In this document: positions 1 through 6,200 of the stretch, piece after piece
Layout of the letters: each line of letters starts with the position of its first letter
Numbering within the stretch: position 1 is the first letter of the stretch
Origin: Hyphomicrobiales bacterium
GTDB taxonomy: Bacteria > Pseudomonadota > Alphaproteobacteria > Rhizobiales > Beijerinckiaceae
Length of the DNA: 10,570 nt
Reading direction: 5' to 3'
NCBI GenBank assembly: GCA_015655535.1
Contig: JAATEW010000051.1
Span: 1-10,570, forward strand
The notes under the pieces: generated by a model
The model's input: only the letters and a program-made list of their open reading frames with translations
What the model was told of the DNA's origin: nothing
Databases searched by the model: none
Translations under genes and position numbers: made by a program

Positions 1-1572
1 GGCCGGGTCGGAACATCTGATGCCAAGCGCGCCATAGGCTTCGGCGAGCTTGACGAAATCCGGCAAAGCTTCCGAATAGCTGTGCGAATAGCGCCCGCCA
101 TGCAGCAATTCCTGCCATTGCCGCACCATGCCGAGATATTCATTGTTCAGGATGAAAACCTTGACCGGCAAATCGAATTGAACCGCCGTCGACATTTCCT
201 GCATGTTCATGAGGATCGAGCCCTCGCCCGCAATATCGACGACGAGCGCGTCCGGATGCGCGAGCTGCGCGCCGATCGCCGCCGGCAGCCCATAGCCCAT
301 CGTGCCGAGACCGCCGGACGTCATCCAATGGTGCGGGTCCTCGAAATGAAAATGCTGAGCCGCCCACATCTGATGCTGGCCGACCTCGGTCGTGATGTAG
401 GTGTCGCGGCTCTTCGTCAGTTCATAGAGGCGCTGCACAGCATATTGCGGCTTGATGACCTTGTCGGACTGTTTGAACGAAAGCGATTTGCGCGCGCGCC
501 AAGCGTTGATTTCGCGCCACCAGGAGTCGAGATGTGCCGGGTCCGCCTTATAGCCGCGGTGACGCCACACCTCGATCATCTGACGCAGCACATGGGTGCA
601 ATCGCCGATGATGCCGAGATCGACCTTGACGTTCTTATTGATCGAGGAGGGATCGATATCGATATGGATCTTCCGCGATCCGGGCGAAAAGGCATCGAGC
701 CTGCCGGTGATGCGATCGTCGAAGCGCGAGCCGACGGCGATCATCAAATCGCAATCATGCATGGCATTATTGGCTTCATAGGTGCCGTGCATGCCGAGCA
801 TGCCGAGCCAATTTTTGCCCGAGGCCGGATAGGCGCCGAGCCCCATCAGCGTCGAAGTGATCGGAAAGCCCGTCAGCGCGACGAGTTCGCGCATGAGCTT
901 CGAGGCCTCAAGCCCCGAATTGATGATGCCGCCGCCCGTATAGAAGACCGGTCGGCGCGCCACGGCCATCATAGCGACAGCCTGCTCGATCTTGGCCGAG
1001 TCGCCGAAAAGCTGCGGCTTATAGGTGCGATGCTCGATATGCTGCGGCCCAATATAGGCGCCCGTGGCGAATTGCACGTCTTTCGGAATATCGATGACGA
1101 CCGGCCCCGGACGGCCGTTCTGCGCGACGTAAAAAGCCTCATGCAACACGCGCGGCAGATCCTCGATCGAACGCACCAGATAATTATGTTTCGTGCAATG
1201 GCGCGTGATGCCGACCGTATCGCATTCCTGGAAGGCATCGGAGCCGATGAGATGCGTCGGCACCTGCCCCGTGATGCAGATCACGGGAATGGAATCCATC
1301 AAAGCGTCGGTCAGGCCGGTGATCGTATTTGTCGCACCGGGCCCCGATGTCACGAGGAGCACGCCGACCTTGCCGCTCGACCGCGCATAGCCTTCCGCCG
1401 CATGGGCCGCGCCCTGCTCGTGGCGCACGAGGATGTGCCGGACATGGTTCTGCTGAAACAAGGCATCGTAGATCGGCAGAACCGCACCGCCCGGATAGCC
1501 GAATAGACAATCGACGTCCTGATCCTTCAGGGCTTCGACCACCATCTCGGCTCCGGTCATTTCTTTAACCAT
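1..1572 (-). CDS. ilvB: acetolactate synthase large (catalytic) subunit, 3' end cut by the window edge
   Basis: The enzyme condenses two pyruvates to 2-acetolactate, or pyruvate with 2-oxobutyrate to 2-aceto-2-hydroxybutyrate, the first common step of valine, leucine and isoleucine synthesis. It uses thiamine diphosphate, Mg2+ and FAD. The visible 524 residues are about nine tenths of the usual length. The N-terminal pyrimidine-binding domain shows FGYPGGAVLPIYD (24-36) and RHEQGAAHAAEGYAR (50-64) with the catalytic Glu at 52. The central FAD domain includes GSRFDDRITG (281-290). The C-terminal TPP domain has GEGS (449-452) followed 23 residues later by NN (476-477), a GDG-N(x)-NN signature with Glu for Asp. 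The ATG at 1572 is preferred because GGAG at 1582-1585 lies 9 nt upstream; the ATG at 1581 is possible but sits directly against that site. The regulatory subunit gene ilvH/ilvN is expected just beyond the left edge. The family call is secure. Confidence 0.97.
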   Translation of the reverse strand, partial: MVKEMTGAEMVVEALKDQDVDCLFGYPGGAVLPIYDALFQQNHVRHILVRHEQGAAHAAEGYARSSGKVGVLLVTSGPGATNTITGLTDALMDSIPVICITGQVPTHLIGSDAFQECDTVGITRHCTKHNYLVRSIEDLPRVLHEAFYVAQNGRPGPVVIDIPKDVQFATGAYIGPQHIEHRTYKPQLFGDSAKIEQAVAMMAVARRPVFYTGGGIINSGLEASKLMRELVALTGFPITSTLMGLGAYPASGKNWLGMLGMHGTYEANNAMHDCDLMIAVGSRFDDRITGRLDAFSPGSRKIHIDIDPSSINKNVKVDLGIIGDCTHVLRQMIEVWRHRGYKADPAHLDSWWREINAWRARKSLSFKQSDKVIKPQYAVQRLYELTKSRDTYITTEVGQHQMWAAQHFHFEDPHHWMTSGGLGTMGYGLPAAIGAQLAHPDALVVDIAGEGSILMNMQEMSTAVQFDLPVKVFILNNEYLGMVRQWQELLHGGRYSHSYSEALPDFVKLAEAYGALGIRCSDPA

Positions 1573-1581
1573 CTCGCTCAT

Positions 1582-1585
1582 CTCC
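1582..1585 (-). promoter_or_regulatory. Shine-Dalgarno site of ilvB
   Basis: GGAG on the minus strand lies 9 nt before the ATG at 1572 and touches the in-frame ATG at 1581. This favours the start at 1572. Confidence 0.5.
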
Positions 1586-1631
1586 GAGAATTCAACAGGT
1601 TAGCATGGTTCAACACGAAAGCGTTTTAAGC

Positions 1632-1658
1632 AATAAAAAAGGCCCCTGAGGGCCTCGG
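1632..1658 (-). terminator. intrinsic terminator in the ilvB leader, probable attenuator
   Basis: On the minus strand AGGCCC, a TCAG loop and GGGCCT form a perfect 6-bp GC-rich stem followed at once by six T. It points toward ilvB and lies about 60 nt before the start codon. No minus-strand gene lies just upstream that it could terminate, and the plus strand has no T-run here. A terminator between promoter and gene is the layout of attenuated amino-acid biosynthesis operons. The hairpin is seen directly; attenuation is inferred. Confidence 0.65.
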
Positions 1659-1679
1659 ATATGCGCCAGTTCGGGAAGC

Positions 1680-1694
1680 CGGAGCCTATCTCCG
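1680..1694 (-). promoter_or_regulatory. leader hairpin upstream of the ilvB attenuator
   Basis: CGGAG, a 5-nt loop ATAGG and CTCCG form a perfect 5-bp stem about 20 nt upstream of the terminator hairpin. The loop and its 3' arm (GGCTCCGG) can also pair, with one wobble and one mismatch, with CCGAGGCC at the 5' arm of the terminator. That would serve as an antiterminator. This is a pairing seen by eye, with no energy calculation. Confidence 0.35.
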
Positions 1695-1713
1695 TCCCGT
1701 CCCCAGCGCTGTG

Positions 1714-1742
1714 GATACGATCAACGTAATGTGCAAAGTCAA
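1714..1742 (-). promoter_or_regulatory. candidate promoter of ilvB (proximal)
   Basis: On the minus strand TTGACT (1737-1742), a 17-nt spacer and CGTATC (1714-1719) resemble a sigma-70 promoter with a good -35 and a poor -10 box. It would give a leader containing the terminator hairpin, with at most part of the 1680-1694 hairpin region upstream of it. It is weaker than the distal candidate at 1774-1802. Confidence 0.25.
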
Positions 1743-1752
1743 TATCCCGACA

Positions 1753-1769
1753 TCAGTATATCCTACTGA
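1753..1769. promoter_or_regulatory. perfect 17-bp palindrome, candidate operator
   Basis: TCAGTA and TACTGA flank a 5-nt spacer (TATCC on the plus strand) as an exact inverted repeat. The site lies between the two candidate ilvB promoters, where a dimeric repressor could act. It is AT-rich, unlike the surrounding coding DNA. I do not recognise the regulator. Confidence 0.4.
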
Positions 1770-1773
1770 CCTA

Positions 1774-1802
1774 CATGTAACCGAACAAACCCGCAGGGTC
1801 AA
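1774..1802 (-). promoter_or_regulatory. candidate promoter of ilvB (distal)
   Basis: On the minus strand TTGACC (1797-1802), a 17-nt spacer and TACATG (1774-1779) resemble a sigma-70 promoter. Transcription would begin near the 1753-1769 palindrome and give a leader of about 190 nt carrying both hairpins. It is a visual match only. Confidence 0.35.
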
Positions 1803-2000
1803 CCGGAGCCTGCACAAGCTTTAGCCGGAATTTTTCCTCTGTCTTCCGAGCATGTATGCATCTGGTTGTTTTTGCGAAAAAATTCTATCGTGATGTTCTG
1901 CACGTTTTAATAGCTCACGTTCCGTTTATCGGGCAAGCTGGAACTTCACAAGATCACCTGCCGGCCTCCCGATCGGATGCCAAAGTTCAATGGGCGCCGG
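1803..2000. other. intergenic region with no supported gene
   Basis: This stretch separates the divergent ilvB and glycosyltransferase genes and is visibly richer in A and T than its neighbours. The only open frame (1856-2041, plus strand, 61 codons) has no recognisable motif and no convincing ribosome binding site. I see no strong hairpin or tRNA here. It probably holds promoter sequences for the plus-strand polysaccharide genes. Confidence 0.4.
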
Positions 2001-2050
2001 ATCTTGGATCATCTTGTCTTAAGGCGAAAATCTTAGGGTAAAATCTTGGG
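2001..2050 (+). promoter_or_regulatory. cluster of four ATCTT repeats upstream of the glycosyltransferase
   Basis: ATCTT, followed by T/A/G-rich tails, occurs at 2001, 2011, 2030 and 2043. The last two belong to a near-perfect tandem repeat, AAAATCTTAGGG (2027-2038) and AAAATCTTGGG (2040-2050). A possible -10 box TAAAAT (2039-2044) overlaps the last copy, with TTGTCT 19 nt before it as a weak -35. The repeats could be binding sites for a regulator. The function is a guess. Confidence 0.3.
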
Positions 2051-2082
2051 ACATATTTCTTGGAGACCAAATTGAGGAACGC

Positions 2083-2087
2083 GGAGG
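2083..2087 (+). promoter_or_regulatory. Shine-Dalgarno site deciding a TTG start of the glycosyltransferase
   Basis: GGAGG lies 8 nt before the TTG at 2096. It is the strongest ribosome binding site among the in-frame starts: TTG 2060 has none clear, TTG 2072 has GGAG 6 nt upstream, and ATG 2171 has none clear. Confidence 0.45.
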
Positions 2088-2095
2088 CAACAGGC

Positions 2096-3433
2096 TTGGA
2101 CATTGTTTCGGCCGAGGGTTCCGAGGATGCACCGGCCGATCACCAGGCACCGGGCGACGCGACGCGGCCCATGGAAGTGATCGTGCTTGATAATGGGCTG
2201 ATCGGACGCGGCAGCCACTCTTACCATTTGGCCAAGGAAGTCATTCGGTCGCTGTCTGCCCGCGACCTTCCCTATCGGCTCTTCGGCACCAAAGCGGTCG
2301 AGAAACAGATCATCGCCGAGACGGGGGCGATCCCGCATTTCGGCTGGTCGCTTTACGATCATTCGGGACTGGTCGATATTTTGGGCTTCATCCATCGCGC
2401 AACGACGTTCGGAAATAAGAAACCAACCTGGGGCCTGTCCTGGACCGAACTCAAAATCGTCGATTTTCTCAATTGGCGGTTTCGAAGGGATCTCGCGAGA
2501 CTGCCAGCCGACATCTGGAGCCGCGATACGATCGTAGTCATTCCAGGCATATCGCAGAACCAGATCTTCGGCCTTTTGAGCCATTTGAAGGCGTTGCCGC
2601 CCGAAAGACGCCCGTCAATGATCTGCCAATTGATGTTTCCGCCAAGCTGGACTCCCTGGAACGGCATTTCGATCCATGGCGAGAGGCTCTACCGCGAAGC
2701 ATTCGATCTCGCCCGGCCGCTCACCAATCAAAGCCTGTTCTTCATGACGGACAATAATGTGCAGCATGATCTGTTCCTGAAGGAGTTCGCCGTCGAAACG
2801 GACTGGCTACCCATTCCATTCGCCATAGGCGCGCCGGCCATCAAAAAACCTCCGGCCGAGAACGCGCCGATCAAGCTCGGCTTTTTCGGCTATTCGAAAA
2901 CCGAGAAAGGCTTTCACCTTCTGCCGGACACGATCGAACTCTGCCGGCGGCAGCACCAGAATGTGGAATTCGTCATCCAGATCCAGCACGGCATGTGGGA
3001 ACGAAGCACGATCGATACCGAGCAGAAGCTGCGCAAGATGGAAGGCATCAAGCTCCTCGAAGGCGTCATGAGCAGCGACGATTATTATCGCGAAATGAAC
3101 GCGGTCGACGTTCTGCTCTTGCCATACGATCCCGTCGTTTACGGCTCGCGCGGTTCGGCGATCTACACGGAATCCGTCGCGGCCGGACGCCCCGTCGTCG
3201 CGACCGCCATGACCTCGATCGGCCAAAGCATCCTGCATGGCGACGCCGAAGGCGAGACTTTCGAGACTTATACCAGCGCTGGATTCGCGGATGCGATCCA
3301 AAACCTGTTGTCGCGCTTTTCCGACTGCAAGACCCGCGCGATGCAGCGCGCTGCGTCTTTCGCACAGAAACACAGCGGCGATTCCTATGTCGATGTCCTG
3401 CTTGCAACCCACGCTAAGCGGCACAAGGGATAG
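2096..3433 (+). CDS. GT-B fold glycosyltransferase (GT4/GT1-like)
   Basis: The protein (445 residues from TTG 2096) is predicted to transfer a sugar from a nucleotide donor onto a growing surface glycan at the cytoplasmic face of the membrane. Recognisable homology starts at EVIVLDNG (27-34, just after the Met at 26). An N-terminal acceptor domain runs to about 250. The C-terminal donor-binding Rossmann domain begins at IKLGFFGYSKTEKGF (259-273). The donor-site segment YGSRGSAIYTESVAAGRPVV (349-368) matches the E-x7-E region of retaining GT4 enzymes, but only the second Glu (359) is kept; the first position is Ser 351. No signal peptide or membrane segment is evident. The start is uncertain: TTG at 2060 or 2072 and ATG at 2171 are alternatives. 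The gmd gene 161 bp downstream suggests a GDP-6-deoxyhexose glycan context, but donor and acceptor are unknown. Confidence 0.85.
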   Translation: MDIVSAEGSEDAPADHQAPGDATRPMEVIVLDNGLIGRGSHSYHLAKEVIRSLSARDLPYRLFGTKAVEKQIIAETGAIPHFGWSLYDHSGLVDILGFIHRATTFGNKKPTWGLSWTELKIVDFLNWRFRRDLARLPADIWSRDTIVVIPGISQNQIFGLLSHLKALPPERRPSMICQLMFPPSWTPWNGISIHGERLYREAFDLARPLTNQSLFFMTDNNVQHDLFLKEFAVETDWLPIPFAIGAPAIKKPPAENAPIKLGFFGYSKTEKGFHLLPDTIELCRRQHQNVEFVIQIQHGMWERSTIDTEQKLRKMEGIKLLEGVMSSDDYYREMNAVDVLLLPYDPVVYGSRGSAIYTESVAAGRPVVATAMTSIGQSILHGDAEGETFETYTSAGFADAIQNLLSRFSDCKTRAMQRAASFAQKHSGDSYVDVLLATHAKRHKG

Positions 3434-3541
3434 TTTCGCGAGGCGGCCCGGATTTCGACATTTTTGCCGGCAAGGCTTGCACAGCCCGTAAGAAGCGGCT
3501 TTATCTCCGCCGATAGACGCATCCGCCCGCGACGTGCTTCT

Positions 3542-3569
3542 CTCGTAGTCACGTCATGCGAGTTTTTTT
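3542..3569 (+). terminator. candidate intrinsic terminator between glycosyltransferase and gmd
   Basis: CTCGTA (3542-3547) pairs with TGCGAG (3557-3562) through one G-T wobble across a 9-nt loop, followed by seven T (3563-3569). The stem is short, so it may be weak. It lies 25 nt before the gmd start codon, so it could end the glycosyltransferase transcript or partly lower gmd expression. Confidence 0.5.
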
Positions 3570-3594
3570 CCAACCGATAAGGACATAGAGCGGA

Positions 3595-4653
3595 ATGAGC
3601 GCTCCGAAAGTCGCATTGATCACCGGTGTCACCGGCCAGGATGGCGCCTATCTCGCCGAATTGCTGATCGCGAAAGGCTATGTCGTCCATGGCGTGAAGC
3701 GGCGCGCGTCGCTCATCAATACCGAGCGCGTCGATCATCTCTATCGCGACCCGCATACGCCCGATCTGCGCTTCTTTCTGCATTATGGCGATGTCACCGA
3801 TTCGACCAATCTCATCCGCCTGATCCAGGAGGTGAGGCCCGACGAGATCTATAATCTCGCCGCGCAAAGCCATGTGCTCGTCTCCTTCGAGACGCCGGAA
3901 TATACCGCCAATGCCGACGGGCTCGGCACTTTGCGCATCCTGGAAGCCATTCGCATCCTCGGCATGGAGAAGACATGCCGCTTCTATCAGGCCTCGACCT
4001 CGGAGCTCTACGGCAAGGTGCAGGCCGTACCGCAGAACGAGACGACGCCTTTCTATCCGCGCTCGCCCTATGGCGTGGCGAAACTCTATGCCTATTGGAT
4101 CACGGTGAATTACCGCGAGGCCTATGGCATGCATGCCTCGAACGGCATTTTGTTCAATCACGAGGGTCCGACGCGGGCGGAGACTTTCGTCACCCGCAAG
4201 ATCACCCGCGCGGTGGCTTCGATCGAATTGGGTCTGCAAGAAAAGCTCTTTCTCGGCAATCTCGACGCCAAGCGCGATTGGGGCCATGCGCGCGATTATG
4301 TCGAGGGCATGTGGCGCATCGTGCAGCAGGCGGTGCCGGACGATTATGTTCTGGCGACGGGCGAAACTCATTCGGTGCGTGAATTGACCGAACTGGCGTT
4401 CAAGGAAGTCGGGCGCGCGATCGTCTGGAAGGGCGAGGGCGCCGACGAGCATGGCATCGATACGAAGAGCGGCAAGGTTGTGGTCGAGATCGACAAGCGC
4501 TATTTCCGGCCGACGGAGGTCGATCTTCTGATCGGCGATCCGAGCAAGGCTTTCACCAAACTCGGCTGGAAACACCAGACGACGTTCCAAGAGCTCGTCG
4601 CGGAAATGGTCGCCAATGATCTCGTCGTCATGAAAAAACGCGGCTTTGCTTGA
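3595..4653 (+). CDS. gmd: GDP-mannose 4,6-dehydratase
   Basis: This short-chain dehydrogenase/reductase converts GDP-D-mannose to GDP-4-keto-6-deoxy-D-mannose with bound NADP, the first step to GDP-L-fucose, GDP-D-rhamnose and related sugars. It acts in the cytoplasm. At 352 residues it is close to the family's usual length of 340-375. The nucleotide-binding motif GVTGQDGAYLAELL is at 11-24. The catalytic Thr 135 and Glu 137 sit in STSELYG, and Tyr 159 and Lys 163 sit in RSPYGVAK. NHEGPTRAETFVTRKITRA (188-206) and RDWGHARDYVEGMW (227-240) are hallmark GMD segments, as is RYFRPTEVDLLIGDPSKA near the C-terminus. The ATG at 3595 follows AAGGA (3579-3583) at a longish 11 nt. The fcl-like gene 92 bp downstream uses its product. 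The assignment is secure. Confidence 0.97.
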   Translation: MSAPKVALITGVTGQDGAYLAELLIAKGYVVHGVKRRASLINTERVDHLYRDPHTPDLRFFLHYGDVTDSTNLIRLIQEVRPDEIYNLAAQSHVLVSFETPEYTANADGLGTLRILEAIRILGMEKTCRFYQASTSELYGKVQAVPQNETTPFYPRSPYGVAKLYAYWITVNYREAYGMHASNGILFNHEGPTRAETFVTRKITRAVASIELGLQEKLFLGNLDAKRDWGHARDYVEGMWRIVQQAVPDDYVLATGETHSVRELTELAFKEVGRAIVWKGEGADEHGIDTKSGKVVVEIDKRYFRPTEVDLLIGDPSKAFTKLGWKHQTTFQELVAEMVANDLVVMKKRGFA

Positions 4654-4733
4654 TCAGGGAGTGGGCTTCATTCAGCTTTTATTTTAACGCATCATCTTAT
4701 CCGGAAACTCCCCACCTTTCAGACTCATGATTT

Positions 4734-4738
4734 AAGGA
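4734..4738 (+). promoter_or_regulatory. Shine-Dalgarno site deciding the GTG start of the fcl-like gene
   Basis: AAGGA lies 7 nt before the GTG at 4746. It supports that start; no other in-frame start nearby agrees as well with the N-terminal Rossmann strand. Confidence 0.6.
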
Positions 4739-4745
4739 TCGAAGC

Positions 4746-5690
4746 GTGGCGCGCGATCTCAATTCGGAAGCAATTCTGGTCACGGGTTCCGGCGGCGTGC
4801 TCGGCATCGCGCTTTTGCAAAGCCTGCGGCGGCGCGGCATCGAGAAAGTCATAGCTCCGAGCCGGGCGGACTGCGACTTGGTGAATGAAGCCGATGTCCG
4901 CCGCGCTTTCGCCACCGCGCGCCCGACGCTCGTGATCCATCTCGCCGGCTGGGTCGCAGGCATCCAGGGCAATCTGAATTTCCCGGCCGACGCGCTCTAT
5001 GCCAATGCCAGGATGAATTTGAATGTGATCGACGCCGCGCGCGAAGCCGGCGTCACGAAGATCGTTTGCGCCGGCACGACCGCGATCTACTCCGATCAAG
5101 TGCCAAAGCCGATGCGCGAGGATGATCTCTGGCTGGGCGCGCCGCATGGCTCGGAAGCGCCCTATGGTCACGCCAAGCGCTTCATGCTCGCGCAGCTCGA
5201 AGCCTATCGCCAGCAACATGGCGTAGACTTCGCCTATCTCATCTGCACCAATCTTTATGGTCCGAACGACCGTTTCGATGAAAAGCACGGGCATGTCGTG
5301 CCATCTCTGATCGCGAGATTCCATGAAGCCCGCGCGACGCAGAGTCCCGAGATTACGATTTGGGGCGACGGCACGCCGACGCGGGACTTTCTTTATGCGG
5401 AGGATGCCGCCGAAGGTTTTCTCGCCGCGGCGGAAAAAGGCAGCGGCACTTACAATCTTGCGACCGGCCAAAATCACACGATCCGCGTGCTCGCAGAAAC
5501 CTTGAAAGATGTTTCAGGCTTTAAGGGCAAGATCGTCTGGGACACATCGAAGCCGCTCGGCCAGCTCGCGCGCAGCTATGATGTCACCAGGCTGCAGGGC
5601 CTCGGCTGGAAGCCCAAGACGGGATTCGCGGAAGGGCTGAAGGCGACCTTCGATTGGTATGCCGCCAACCAAGATAAGATCCGGCGATAA
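4746..5690 (+). CDS. fcl: GDP-L-fucose synthase-like NAD(P)-dependent epimerase/reductase lacking the catalytic cysteine
   Basis: The family turns GDP-4-keto-6-deoxy-mannose into GDP-L-fucose by C3/C5 epimerisation and C4 reduction with NADPH. This 314-residue protein has the normal length. Its glycine motif is TGSGGVLG (13-20). The family segment AGIQGNLNFPADALYANARM is at 71-90. TNLYGPNDRF (168-177) and HVVPSLIARFHEA (183-195) are typical of Fcl. Tyr 140 and Lys 144 in APYGHAK form the SDR pair, and the catalytic His, equivalent to E. coli 179, is His 183. In the E. coli Ser107-x-Cys109 loop this protein reads GTTAIY, so Ser107 is Thr 111 and Cys109 is Ala 113 (codon 5082-5084, GCG). Cys109 is a catalytic acid/base in epimerisation, so the product may not be GDP-L-fucose. 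The position after gmd supports a GDP-6-deoxyhexose pathway. The stop lies 3 nt from the stop of the convergent gpt. Confidence 0.85.
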   Translation: MARDLNSEAILVTGSGGVLGIALLQSLRRRGIEKVIAPSRADCDLVNEADVRRAFATARPTLVIHLAGWVAGIQGNLNFPADALYANARMNLNVIDAAREAGVTKIVCAGTTAIYSDQVPKPMREDDLWLGAPHGSEAPYGHAKRFMLAQLEAYRQQHGVDFAYLICTNLYGPNDRFDEKHGHVVPSLIARFHEARATQSPEITIWGDGTPTRDFLYAEDAAEGFLAAAEKGSGTYNLATGQNHTIRVLAETLKDVSGFKGKIVWDTSKPLGQLARSYDVTRLQGLGWKPKTGFAEGLKATFDWYAANQDKIRR

Positions 5691-5693
5691 TTT

Positions 5694-6200
5694 TTAGAGA
5701 CCGTCCACCAGCGGCGGCTCGAAGCTCAAGCCGAGATCCCAGGGAAAATAGATCCAGGTATCCTGCGGCACTTCCGTCACGAATGTATCGACCAGCGGCT
5801 TTCCGATGGGCTTGACATAAAGCGTCGCCACATGCGCCGAGGGCAGGATCCGGCGCACGAGCTTCAACGTTTCGCCCGTATCGGCGAGGTCGTCGATGAC
5901 CAGCACTTTGGAGCCTTCGGCCGCGGCGATAAAGGCAGGCGCGATCTCCTTGATGATCCGGCCCTCGCCTTGAACCGTCTCGGCCAGATAGCTCGCGACT
6001 GAAATCGTCTCGATGCAGCGCAGATCGAGTTCGCGCGCAACAATGGCCGCCGGCGTCAACCCGCCGCGCGTGATGGCGACCAGGCACGAAAAAGGCCCGG
6101 CCGCGCGTAATAGTGCCGCGAGCGCGCGGGCATCGCGATGGAACTGGTCCCAGGAAATCGTCAGAGCTTTTTTTGCCGGCGGATCGGATGCCATCGGCAT
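5694..6200 (-). CDS. gpt: xanthine (xanthine-guanine) phosphoribosyltransferase
   Basis: This type I phosphoribosyltransferase joins xanthine, guanine or hypoxanthine to PRPP to make the nucleotide, salvaging purines at the inner face of the membrane or in the cytosol. The 168-residue length is close to the 152 of E. coli Gpt. SCLVAITRGGLTPAAIVARE (38-57) matches the Gpt loop with ARG-Gly-Gly. The PRPP-binding motif VLVIDDLADTGET (99-111) has the two acidic residues. PIGKPLVDTF (131-140) and PQDTWIYFPWD (145-155) match the purine-binding C-terminus. ATG 6200 shares one base with the TGA of the upstream gene (6200-6202), suggesting translational coupling. A GTG at 6203 and an ATG at 6194 are alternatives, and no clear Shine-Dalgarno separates them. 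Confidence 0.9.
   Translation of the reverse strand: MPMASDPPAKKALTISWDQFHRDARALAALLRAAGPFSCLVAITRGGLTPAAIVARELDLRCIETISVASYLAETVQGEGRIIKEIAPAFIAAAEGSKVLVIDDLADTGETLKLVRRILPSAHVATLYVKPIGKPLVDTFVTEVPQDTWIYFPWDLGLSFEPPLVDGL

Noticed and set aside
82..1506. A 474-codon open frame on the plus strand opposite ilvB
   Set aside because: It is the antisense of a highly conserved acetolactate synthase gene, has no recognisable domain, and its composition (many Arg, His and Asp) is typical of a mirror frame in GC-rich DNA.
1856..2041. A 61-codon plus-strand open frame upstream of the glycosyltransferase
   Set aside because: It has no recognisable motif or ribosome binding site, and lies in an AT-richer intergenic region.
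3385..4590. A 401-codon open frame on the minus strand opposite gmd
   Set aside because: The opposite strand encodes gmd with all catalytic motifs; this frame has no motif and looks like a GC-rich shadow.
4654..4745. Long-range pairing GGGAGT with ACTCCC in the gmd-fcl spacer
   Set aside because: The loop is about 45 nt and there is no T-run; it may be chance.
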